NCBI GenBank assembly: GCA_026119855.1 | Contig: JAOWBW010000383.1 | Location: 496,001-560,000 of the forward strand | From: Campanula takesimana | Taxonomy: Eukaryota > Streptophyta > Magnoliopsida > Asterales > Campanulaceae | Direction: 5' to 3' | DNA: 64,000 nt | Shown: piece by piece, positions 55,106 to 64,000 of the stretch | Numbering within the stretch: position 1 is the stretch's first letter | Layout of the letters: every line of letters starts with the position of its first letter | Translations under genes and position numbers: made by a program | The notes under the pieces: generated by a model | What the model was told of the DNA's origin: nothing | What the model saw: only the letters and a program-made list of their open reading frames with translations | Databases searched by the model: none

Positions 55106-56805
55106 TGTTGGTCCCAGAGGGGCAACAAGGGTATGAAAAATGCTAGAGGGGGGGGGGGGTGAATAGCGTTTTAAAATTCTTTTCAAACCCTTTTTGCAAA
55201 TCAATGGCTTATGCGCACAGTTCTCAAATAAGCTAAGTATAGCGCGCAGAGAGAGTGTGAAATGCACAGCGGAAATTTAAAGCAACACTGCGCAGGGTAT
55301 ACTGCGCAGGGTAAAAACGCACGCGCTAAGGTGTGGCTAAACTGTTGGATAAAATCGGATTCTAAGGCAATAAGCAATAACAAACACAGCGGCAAAGTAT
55401 AGCAATCTGAAAGATCAAACAAAGCAGTAATTCAGATATGATTAAGCAGGAAGTAAATAGCGAGAATAATGAACAAGCTATTTGGAGAGGTTCGATCAAT
55501 GAAAGATCTACGTCCTCTACCAAGATGGTTAGTCTTGGATTTTCTAATGGAGATCTTATTATATGAGAGAGTTACAAGATACAACAATGTAGAACAAACT
55601 AACTCAAAGATCTATAATCTATGAAGAGCAAATCCTAGACTAAACCGGTGTATCTCAAGAAGTATGATCGAAATAATCAAAGCTTCAAGAGGTGTGTGTG
55701 TGTTCAGAAATTCTGGGCTCTATGAATCTATGAGATGAAGAGCACGAAGAATTCTGGTGATACAAGGCTTATAGGATCTGGGCTTGGTTGAGTATGAAGG
55801 TATGAAGGTTGATCTTGAGAATTCTGAAATAAGCAAGCAATCTTCAAATCTTCAAAGTTTCTTTTGGAAGCAAGAACTCAAGCAACTTGGAAATGAAGAT
55901 GAGCAGGCTATTTATAGCAGAGAGCTTAAAACTAGCCGTTGGTGCTCTGAGCAAGGACGATGAGCTGGCACAATATGATTGGTGCGCAGGTGTCCTTTAT
56001 AGCCGTTGGAGCTCTGATCAAAGTTGATGACCTGGCACAATATGATTGGTACGCATGTGTTTTAGAGCCGTTTGAGACTGAGCATGAAGACCAAATTCAA
56101 AAGCTTCTTCTAGAAGGTTGACAGCTGTCTTCATTTGAAATATTTCTCTTGAGCGCGTCTCCACCGTTGGATCTGCTGAGTGTGCTTGCTTTGTCGTTTC
56201 TGCATAACTCAGCATTTTTAATAAGCGTGCATCTTCTAAGCGCTTTCCAAGTTATGTAATCTGAATGTATCGAAAACTAAGGATGCATGCTGCGCAGAGG
56301 AGACCTGCGCAGTGATGTCCTGCGCAGGGAAGTCCTGCGCAGAGACCACAGTCTTAGATCTTCATTCCTTTTCGCTCCAAGCTTCAAGAATATGAGGTTG
56401 AAGAAAGATAAGCATAAGGACCAAGTTAATCTGCTCTGCTCATAAAAGCCATGCGTATGGAGAATGAGCAAGTAATGCTATGCGCGCGGAGACTGAGCAG
56501 GTAATGCTATGCGCGCGGAGATTGAGCAGGTAATGCTATGCGCGCGGAGACTGAGCAGGTAATGCTCTGCGCATGAAATGTGCTGCGCACGAAATGTCCT
56601 GCGTATTATACTTGGTCTTCAGTAAATGAAACCTCAATTCCGAGCAAGCCCTAACCGCTAAGCCTATTCTATAAAATTGGACTTAGCTAAAAATAGAAGT
56701 TATAAAACTTCTTACATAGGATCCTAAAGTCCACAAAATACTTAGGTGATGGTATCAATCAATTCTAACATAATTGGGAGGGTTAAGAAATAAGCATACC
56801 CAACA
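55106..56805 (-). repeat. Sirevirus-like 3' LTR (1.7 kb)
   Basis: Contains a G run of about 13 near 55147, many TGCGCA palindromes and a 29-bp tandem array at 56456-56585. Confidence 0.9.
56456..56585. repeat. 29-bp tandem array in the LTR
   Basis: About four units of the form GAGACTGAGCAGGTAATGC + TATGCGCGCG; the last units drift to CTCTGCGCATGAAATG. Confidence 0.85.
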
Positions 56806-56820
56806 ATCTCCCCCTAAATG
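56806..56820 (-). other. Polypurine tract of the Sirevirus-like element
   Basis: The minus strand reads CATTTAGGGGGAGAT directly before TGTTGG. Confidence 0.8.
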
Positions 56821-57714
56821 ATTGATGCCATTACCTACTATAACAAAGGCAATTCATTATACTTGATAATAACATGTCCATAAAATGTGAATGGTAAATC
56901 ATGCCTCAAGTCAATACACACACTAGCCAATGTTATAGATTTCTAGTCTAACCAAAAGATATAACTTACAATAAGTGAAAGACAGAAATATCATTCAGTG
57001 CATACAGATAATATGAGTTTAGGATTGGTATGTGTTTAAACTGAATGTTTAAAACATCATGTACAGGAGATATGAGCAGTTAAGTATATGCGCATGAAGT
57101 TTGAAATAATGCGTTCATTGTTCCACAAACAGAAAGTTTGAATTGAACAAGGTTTTGGGAAAAGCAATGATGCATTATAAGTTTTCACCTTTGAGAGAGC
57201 TCTGCGCACTTCATCTTGTAGATTCCCAAATTGCTTTGCACAGAGCTTCAATTATTTGAAGCGGGAGCATCAAATCGGAACTTTTGCCTTTGATAGATTA
57301 CTCTCCCCCTTAATCTCTCTCCCCCTTAATGCCTTTGTTCTCTCCCTATTTGCCTTTGTTAGATAACTCTCCCCCTTAATGGCACAATCAATGCCTTATA
57401 GCATACTGGCCTTTACATCGAGCCTAGCATCTTGCGCATCCAGTTGCTCTTGAATCTTTGCCTGCACAGTGACCACTTGAGGGATCTAAGGGAGCAGACA
57501 CCGGAAGAATGATATACTGAGGTCCACGGGGTATGCGCGTGAGGTTCATGCGCATCAATATAATGTGCAGAGTTTCTTTGAAAACTCATAAATATTTTGC
57601 CTTGTGCGCAACATCTTGTGCGCTTCATATGCGCAGGCGCATGAGGCATTTTCTTATCTTAGAGAATTTTCAAGTAAACACAAGATCATTAGTATTGACA
57701 AATCATATTGACAA
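56821..57714 (-). other. 3' untranslated part of the Sirevirus-like element
   Basis: Between the RNase H stop and the polypurine tract there is no ORF of note. A CTCTCCCCCTTAAT phrase repeats three times (57300-57380), and TGCGCA-type motifs cluster near 57530-57640. Confidence 0.6.
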
Positions 57715-58662
57715 TTAGCTAAGTTCAAGCATACCCATTTCTCCTCTCAAGAAATCAAATCTCTTTGCGTCAAGAGCCTTTGTGAGGATATCAGCAATTT
57801 GATTATTTGTGCCCATGTGCTCTAAATGAATGTTTCCTTTTTCCACGTGGTCCTTGAGAAAGTGATATTTGATGTCGATGTGCTTTGTCTTTGAATGCAT
57901 GACAGGATTGTTGGAGACAGCTATGGTGGACATATTATCGCAGAAAATTGGGCAGTTTGTTTCATGAATTCCATAGTCCACCAATTGTTGCTTCATCCAT
58001 AGGATTTGGCAGCAGCAGCTTCCAGCAGCAATGTATTCAGCTTCTGTAGTGGAGATGGACACAGCAGCTTGCTTCTTGCTTGTCCACGCAACAAGTCGAT
58101 TTCCAAGGAAATGACAAGTTCCACTTGTGCTCTTCCTGTCAATAGTGCATGCTGCGTAATCTGCATCTGAATAACCTAGCAAATCGAAATTCGAATCTTT
58201 GGTGTACCAAAGTCCAAGGTTAACAGTTCCAGAAAGATAACGAATAATGCGTTTAACAGCAGTTAAGTGCGCTTCTCTAGGATCCGCTTGATAGCGCGCA
58301 CAGACACAAACACTAAACATAATATCTGGCCTACTTGCAGTAAGATAAAGGAGAGAGCCAATCATACCTCGATATAAGGTTTGATCAACTTTCTTACCTT
58401 TCAAGTCTTTGTCAAGCTTGTTGCCCGTGGCCATTGGAGTGTCGTATGCTTTAGCATTCTCAAGTCCAAATTTCTTGATTAAGTCCCTTGTGTACTTGGC
58501 TTGATTTATGAAGATACCATCATTCAATTGCTTGATTTGAAGCCCGAGGAAGAATGTGAGTTCTCCCATCATGCTCATCTCAAACTTGCTTTTCATGAGC
58601 TTCTCAAAGCGCTTACAAAGTAACTCATTAGTAGAACCAAATATAATATCATCGACATAAAT
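57715..58662 (-). pseudogene. Copia pol: RT palm C-terminal half and RNase H
   Basis: Continues in frame after the TAA at 58663-58665. It holds the RT catalytic YVDD (about 58646-58657) and FGSTNELLCKRFEKLM-type sequence, then FFLGLQIKQL. Next come the connection (YRGMIGSLLYLTASRPDIMF) and RNase H (GYSDADYAACTIDRKSTSG, STTEAEYIAA, FCDNMSTIAVSNNPV, TKHIDIKYHFLKDHV). It ends normally at FLRGEMGMLELS. The domain is complete, but separated from the rest of pol by the stop. Confidence 0.85.
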
Positions 58663-60018
58663 TTAAACAAGTAAAGAATGATCATTATACTTAGCAATAA
58701 AAAGAGTTGTGTCGATTTTACCGCGCTTAAAGCCTTTCTCTAGCAGGAATTTTGATAGGGTATCGTACCATGCTCTTGGAGCTTGCTTAAGTCCATACAA
58801 AGCTTTTTGAAGTTTGAAGACGTGATTTGGAAATTTGCTATCTTCGAAACCGGGAGGTTGTGCTACGTAGACCGTCTCTTGGAGTTCGCCGTTGAGAAAT
58901 GCGCTCTTCACATCCATTTGATAAAGCTTGAATTTCTTGTGAGAGGCATAAGCTAAGAAAATTCTTATAGCTTCAAGTCTTGCTACAGGCGCAAATGTTT
59001 CATCGTAGTCAATTCCTTCCTCTTGCCTATAGCCTTGCGCAACCAACCTTGCTTTGTTTCTTGTGATGCTTCCATTCTCATCCATCTTGTTTCTGAATAC
59101 CCATTTTGTACCAATAATGCCTTGATCAAGAGGTCTAGGTACTAAGGTCCAAACCTTGCAGCGCTCAAATTGGTTAAGCTCTTCTTGCATAGCAGTAACC
59201 CAGCTTGAATCTTGGAGCGCTTCATCAATCTTCTTTGGTTCGATTTGAGAGATAAAAGAGTGATATTCATCATCAAAGTTTGATGCTCTCCTAGTACGAA
59301 CCCCTACATTGAGATCACCAATGATGTTTGAAGTTGGATGATCTCTAACTTCACGAACCTCGGGAGGTAAGTTAGGTTGAGTGGTAGGAATACGAAGATC
59401 TTCAACGGGTACTTCATTTGCTCCAGCATCGAGATCATCAAAAGTGATTTGCTGAAGCGGAGAAACGTTATGCGCAGGAGGAGGAGTTTGCGCATCAGGA
59501 GTCGTCACTTCTGGCGCAGCATCTGGTGTATGCGCATGGGATGGACTTGCTCGATTCTGATTTTGATAATCATTCTGCGCAGGTGCAGTTTGAGGCTGCG
59601 TACCTGTCTCATCATTCTCAACAGAATCATCAGAATCATTTGGAGCCAAATGTGGCTCAAGAAGAGAATGCTCATCAAAAGTAACATGTACAGATTCTAC
59701 AATTACTAGAGTAGTTCTATTAAAAACACGAAAAGCTTTAGAATGTTTGGCATACCCAACGAAAATACCTTCATCTGCTTTGGCGTCGAATTTACCTCTA
59801 TGATCTTTGCCATTGTAGAGGATATAGCATTTGCAGCCAAAGATCTTGAAGAAAGCAATGTTGGGCGCTCTTCCTCTCCATAGCTCATATGGAGTCTTGT
59901 TGTAGGCTTTGTTGATGAGGGATCTATTCTGAGTAAAGCAGGCAGTGTTGACAGCTTCTCCCCAGAAATACTTTGGAAGCTTAGCTTCTGCTATCATTGT
60001 TTTTCCAGCCTCAATCAC
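58663..60018 (-). pseudogene. Copia pol: integrase C-terminus and RT N-terminal half
   Basis: 451 codons from just after a one-base deletion that breaks the integrase frame (near 60017). Starts IEAGKTMIAEAKLPKYFWGE and includes NKTPYELWRGRAPN, the acidic/Pro-rich linker, WVTAMQEELNQFERCKVW and GIIGTKWVFRNKMDENGS. It continues with YDETFAPVARLEAIRIFLAY, YQMDVKSAFLNGELQETVYV and LYGLKQAPRAWYDTL. The TAA at 58663 stands where relatives have a sense codon. The linker coding contains several TGCGCA motifs in one frame (Ala-His/Gln). Confidence 0.85.
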
Positions 60019-60509
60019 GTGCGATTCTTTCTTTCCACAACGCCATTTTGTTGAGGAACTCCAGCAGCAGAGAAATTGTGATCAATTCCATGGTCATCGC
60101 AGTATTGAGCAACACCGTTATTCTTGAATTCAGTTCCATTGTCTGATCTAACACTCACGATGTCGTCTTCTTTTTGAGTTTGGAGCTTTCGAAATAGCGC
60201 AGTCAAGATATCATAGCAGTCATCTTTGGATATCATCATTTCGACCCATGTGTATCTTGAGTAGTCATCCACCACGACTAAAGTATATTTGTTTCCTCCA
60301 ATGCTCGCAGTGGTGACCGGTCCAAACAAGTCCATGTGAAGCAGTTGTAAACATTTGGAAGTTGAGGAGACAATCTTGCTGGAGAAAGACTGCTTAGGTT
60401 GTTTACCGAGCTGGCATGCTGCGCATTTTCTGTCATGATGGTCAGCTACTTTGGGAAGTCCTTTGACAAGATTTTCCCTTCCTAGCTTAGCCAAATACTT
60501 GAAGTTCAA
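60015..60509 (-). pseudogene. Copia pol: GAG-pre-integrase and integrase core
   Basis: Follows the TGA at 60534-60536 in the same frame. The upstream WHKRLSHLN and CAACQLGKQ supply the HHCC zinc-binding residues. The catalytic triad is visible as HMDLFGP, VRSDNGTEF and PQQNGVVERKNR. It stops right after RKNRT because of a frame shift. Integrase inserts the element DNA into the genome. Confidence 0.85.
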
Positions 60510-60533
60510 ATGACTTAAGCGCTTATGCCATAC

Positions 60534-60986
60534 TCAGCTGCTTTCACTTACATTCTTTGCTACAAAACAGAGATTAGTGATGGAATCTATAGAAGTAAGA
60601 TCAATAATGTAAACATTAGTCTTACGAGTCCCTGTGAGCAAAGTTAGTCCGGATATGCCATCTTTGATGTAGCAGTGCGTTGCAGTGAAGTGACATTCCA
60701 AACCTTTATCGCAGAATTGTGATATGGAGAGCAGGTTGTGCTTGAGACCTTCAACGAGCGCAACTTTCTCAATGCACACTTTATCTTTTCTGATTTTTCC
60801 ATATCCAACTATGTGCCCTTTGTTGTTATCTCCAAAAGTTACAGAGGGACCTCTTCCTTTATGCACTTCTTCAAGAGCGGTAGCATCTCCAGTCATGTGT
60901 CTAGAACATCCACTGTCGAGGTACCATATATGCGCTTTAGCTTGTGAAGAGTGCGCAGTGAAGCAGTAGACCTGAAAGATAGACAT
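60534..60986 (-). pseudogene. Copia pol: protease
   Basis: WYLDSGCSRHMTGD is the aspartic protease active site (DSG). Then come VTFGDNNKGHIVGYGKI and LKHNLLSISQFCDKG, the usual stretch before GAG-pre-integrase. It ends at a TGA (60534) just before WHKRLSHLN. The frame differs from the upstream gag part. Confidence 0.85.
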
Positions 60987-61023
60987 TAAGAACGCATGTC
61001 CCCTTTATTCTTGGGTCCTAGAG

Positions 61024-61707
61024 TTAGCAACTTTTGACAACCCACTCCTGTCTGACCTTAGGATTTTTACGTCCCTTGGCATTAGGAGAAAATCGCAAAA
61101 GGCATTCTGCAGCCTTGTGACCTAAACCATCACACACAACACAATGATGAAAGCCACTTATAGATTGGGTTTTTACAAACTTTTTACTTTTCTTTGGCGC
61201 AACATTCTTTACTGGAGCAGATGAATTTGCTTTGACAAACACCATCTTTTGAAGTTTTAGTGCGCTTTTCTTAAGTATGCGCATCTGGCGTAGAGGCGCA
61301 TGGCTTTCATGCGCATGACCCTTATGCGCAGATTTGACATTCGAAGGATAAGCGTAACAAATATCAAAAGGTGCGTTGTCAAGCGCAGATTCAACTTTAG
61401 CCTTACCCTTGGCTTTTCCAGTTTGCTTCTTTGGGTAGACATAATGGAAATTTTTTCTCTGGACTTTCTCCTGTCCTTTACCCATTGAAGCAGAATGCTT
61501 TGCTTTAGGAATTTCAATAGTTTGCTGTGGTGTAAATTCCTTTTCCTTTTCAGAGCAAACCGCGCATTTAAAGTTATCACTAGTTGAGAACCCCAAGCCT
61601 TCCTTGTCTCCACTAGCTTTTTGGGATTCTAGAATTTGGTCCATAGTGACACGAGATTTGGTCCACTCATCAGTGATCTTTGTGAGATCAGCTACTTGAG
61701 CAGCCAA
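61024..61707 (-). pseudogene. Sirevirus-like gag, C-terminal part
   Basis: A Lys-rich stretch of 227 codons with a zinc knuckle CVVCDGLGHKAAEC (CX2CX4HX4C) near its end, before RQEWVVKS. It is displaced by one frame from 61719-63311, so a small indel near 61745-61760 split gag. It also contains a CAVCSEKEKEF motif. Confidence 0.75.
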
Positions 61708-61718
61708 TTCTTCGTTTC

Positions 61719-63311
61719 TTACTTTAAATAGCTCATTTTGATCTGTGAGAAAACGGTTTTTTCAGTAAGGGGAGTCATGTTCTTAATCTGCTCGTTAAGG
61801 AGGGTGATCTCAGATTTTAAAAGAGTTTTCTCCGTCTTAAGCTGTGAAATTTCTCCAATTGATAAGTCCACTGCTTCTTTCATAGAATTGAATCTTTTGA
61901 TTACCTTTTCAGCTTGCTGAAAAATAGACTCGCGCTCAGCAGCAGAGTCATCCTTTTCTATTACAATTTCACCAGGAATTTCAAGAGATTCTTTGCGTAT
62001 TGGCGCAGCAACAAATTTCTTCGTTAGGTCAGCTCTGGCAAATAAGTACTTGCCATTCTGTCTGGTTGGAGTTAGATGTCCCATTTCTGCCAGTTCTATG
62101 ATGGTGGGACCTTTCTTCTGAATAGTACTTGGCGCAGCCTTTGTGTCCATTTTGGGATCATTGTCTGAATCGCTATCAGCATCGGCATTGGCCACTAAGC
62201 AGAGCAGTCCATCCTCAGAGTCATCATCATCACTGTCTTCAGTGTCAGTCTCTATCCAGGTCTTAAGTTGCTTCTCAGCAGGGTCTTCTTCAGCAACCAT
62301 TCCGCGCTGCTTTGAAAATCTCTGCGCAGTATTCTTCTTTATGTACTCAAATCTTGACGTACGGCATTTTGATGCAAAATGACCAGGCTTTCTACAGTTG
62401 TAGCAAACCAAGTCATCTTCTTTCTTTGAGTCTCTGCCACGAGAGAATTTAGCTGGAGCTTTACTTGAGGATTCAGGTTTTGAGAATTTCCTGAATTTTT
62501 GGACTTGCTTAACAAACATAGCGAAATCATCATCATCCATTTCAAGCAGAGAAGAAGTGGAGACTTTGTATGAGGTTTGAGCAGGCGCAGGTTCTCTTTG
62601 AGCAATCAGTGAAATTGCTTTTCCTTTTCCTTCAGTTTCATCAATTCGATCAAGCTTAAGCTCATACACTTTTAAGTTGGCGTATAAGCTGCGCAGAGGC
62701 CAAGTATCTAAAAATCCAGAATCTTCCAGATGACTTGCCTTGTGCACACATCTGGAACCTAGCGCATCTAAGAATTGAGAATTTACTTCTTTATTGGTGA
62801 AGGTAGTTCCAAGAGACTTACAAGAGTTTACAACAGCACAGAAGCGGTCATAAGTTTGTCTCAAGGTTTCACCATCCTTTCTCATGAAGCAGTTGAATTT
62901 TCTTTGCACCACAAATCTTTTGTTTTCCTTGCTTACTTTGTCACCATTCATATAGCCTTCAATAGCATCCCATAGATCCTTTGCAGTTCCACCGCTCACA
63001 ATTTGATTGTGCGTGGAGAGGTCTAGAGTGCTGAGAATGATGTTTCTAGCTCTTCCATCGTAACCAACCCATTTCTTTTCTTCATCGGTCCATTCCCCTT
63101 TGTCCTTCTTGATTGTAGGATTATCCTTGTTGGTAGCAGCATTTGGATTGGCCTTCATTGGAATGTAGGGTCCTTCAAGAACTATGTCGTGGAGGATCTC
63201 GTCGATAGAAGAAAAATGAGTGAGCATGCAGTGCTTCCAGATTTCGAAGTGATCTTCATTCAGCACTGGGACATGTGAATAGTTAGCCATTGCCCAAGAT
63301 TTTGAAGCCAT
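61719..63311 (-). CDS. Sirevirus-like gag, N-terminal part
   Basis: 530 codons from ATG 63311, soon after the PBS. The N-terminal domain has HFEIWKHCMLTHF, KWVGYDGRARNIILSTLDLS and AKDLWDAIEGYMNG, with LRQTYDRFCAVVNSCKSLG, the copia gag (UBN2/RVT-type capsid) pattern. Then DDDDFAMFVKQVQKFRKF is followed by the zinc knuckle CYNCRKPGHFASKC. An acidic stretch (DTEDSDDDDSEDG) and a C-terminal coiled coil (IGEISQLKTEKTLLKSEITL) follow. It is open, but ends prematurely after a frame shift relative to 61024-61707. It could still give a capsid-forming protein. Confidence 0.85.
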   Translation of the reverse strand: MASKSWAMANYSHVPVLNEDHFEIWKHCMLTHFSSIDEILHDIVLEGPYIPMKANPNAATNKDNPTIKKDKGEWTDEEKKWVGYDGRARNIILSTLDLSTHNQIVSGGTAKDLWDAIEGYMNGDKVSKENKRFVVQRKFNCFMRKDGETLRQTYDRFCAVVNSCKSLGTTFTNKEVNSQFLDALGSRCVHKASHLEDSGFLDTWPLRSLYANLKVYELKLDRIDETEGKGKAISLIAQREPAPAQTSYKVSTSSLLEMDDDDFAMFVKQVQKFRKFSKPESSSKAPAKFSRGRDSKKEDDLVCYNCRKPGHFASKCRTSRFEYIKKNTAQRFSKQRGMVAEEDPAEKQLKTWIETDTEDSDDDDSEDGLLCLVANADADSDSDNDPKMDTKAAPSTIQKKGPTIIELAEMGHLTPTRQNGKYLFARADLTKKFVAAPIRKESLEIPGEIVIEKDDSAAERESIFQQAEKVIKRFNSMKEAVDLSIGEISQLKTEKTLLKSEITLLNEQIKNMTPLTEKTVFSQIKMSYLK

Positions 63312-63371
63312 CTTGAATCGGCACCCAAGCTGTTAAGCTTGAAAAACAAAACAAGTTTTATGAAGGTGTTT

Positions 63372-63383
63372 GCTCTGATACCA
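63372..63383 (-). promoter_or_regulatory. Initiator tRNA-Met primer-binding site
   Basis: The minus strand reads TGGTATCAGAGC two bases inside the 5' LTR. Confidence 0.9.
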
Positions 63384-63385
63384 CT

Positions 63386-64000
63386 TGTTGGTCCCAGAGG
63401 GGCAACAAGGGTATGAAAAATGCTAGAGGGGGGGGGGGTGAATAGCGTTTTAAAATTCTTTTCAAACCCTTTTTGCAAATCAATGGCTTATGCGCACAGT
63501 TCTCAAATAAGCTAAGTATAGCGCGCAGAGAGAGTGTGAAATGCACAGCGGAAATTTAAAGCAACACTGCGCAGGGTATACTGCGCAGGGTAAAAACGCA
63601 CGCGCTAAGGTGTGGCTAAACTGTTGGATAAAATCGGATTCTAAGGCAATAAGCAATAACAAACACAGCGGCAAAGTATAGCAATCTGAAAGATCAAACA
63701 AAGCAGTAATTCAGATATGATTAAGCAGGAAGTAAATAGCGAGAATAATGAACAAGCTATTTGGAGAGGTTCGATCAATGAAAGATCTACGTCCTCTACC
63801 AAGATGGTTAGTCTTGGATTTTCTAATGGAGATCTTATTATATGAGAGAGTTACAAGATACAACAATGTAGAACAAACTAACTCAAAGATCTATAATCTA
63901 TGAAGAGCAAATCCTAGACTAAACCGGTGTATCTCAAGAAGTATGATCGAAATAATCAAAGCTTCAAGAGGTGTGTGTGTGTTCAGAAATTCTGGGCTCT
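63386..64000 (-). repeat. Sirevirus-like 5' LTR, incomplete
   Basis: Matches 55106-55721 base for base by eye, except one G less in the poly-G run. The remaining 1.1 kb lies outside the window. Confidence 0.95.

Larger units (their letters stand above)
55106..64000 (-). mobile_element. Sirevirus-like copia element, truncated by the window edge
   Basis: The 3' LTR is 55106-56805 (TGTTGG...CCAACA) and the 5' LTR begins at 63386 and runs off the window. PBS TGGTATCAGAGC and polypurine tract AGGGGGAGAT are on the minus strand. Order in element sense is gag, protease, integrase, RT, RNase H, as in copia. Long LTRs, a large gag and the AGGGGGAGAT-TGTTGG junction fit the Sirevirus branch; no envelope-like ORF is seen. 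Over about 614 comparable bases the LTRs differ only in the length of one G run, so insertion is very recent. Yet the coding part has at least two stops and several frame changes. Confidence 0.85.

Overview
The window is nuclear DNA of a flowering plant, most likely a core eudicot. It has AT-rich intergenic DNA, a multi-exon plant gene with GT-AG introns, and LTR retrotransposons primed by initiator tRNA-Met or tRNA-Arg. Stowaway, hAT, MULE, PIF/Harbinger and Helitron DNA transposons are inserted into one another. The species cannot be named from the sequence. Only one apparently intact host gene is present: a 12-exon synaptotagmin of the SYT3 type (40127-44257, + strand). Three further host-gene traces are broken: an ING2-like fragment at the left edge, a beta-1,3-glucanase (GH17) fragment inside a MULE, and a mitochondrial-type PPR gene split by a copia fragment.

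Layout, left to right. 1-2117: decayed ING2-like exons, a 514-bp TRIM flanked by two copies of a 340-bp segment, a minisatellite and the 3' tip of a copia element. 2118-13391: a complete 11.3-kb Ogre/Tat-like LTR element on the minus strand (GGGGG target duplication, tRNA-Arg primer site) with gag remnants, several tandem arrays and no pol; it lies in the polypurine tract of the older copia element. 13399-19138: copia LTR tip, RRM-gene fragment, a MULE carrying GH17 sequence, a second MULE and a Stowaway. 19139-22554: a hAT element containing a Helitron, which in turn contains a TRIM-like element; a smaller hAT MITE lies beside the Helitron. 23269-31355: a complete copia-type element with eroded coding sequence. 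31376-39809: Harbinger, two MULEs (one holding a solo LTR), Stowaway, hAT MITEs and a SINE. 40127-48829: the SYT3 gene and the PPR pseudogene. 48830-55105: intergenic DNA with two Stowaways and a solo LTR. 55106-64000: a minus-strand Sirevirus-like copia element that runs off the right edge.

Three observations stand out. (1) The palindrome CCGTACGG occurs about 15 times, only in retroelements of the left 35 kb. It is paired just upstream of the TATA box in two unrelated LTR families, the Ogre-like and the copia-like. (2) All three LTR elements with both LTRs visible are young by LTR comparison but defective in coding sequence, which suggests mobilisation in trans. (3) Class II elements are nested several deep, and one has picked up host coding sequence. 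Boundaries were read by eye; copy counts and identities are approximate unless a count is given.
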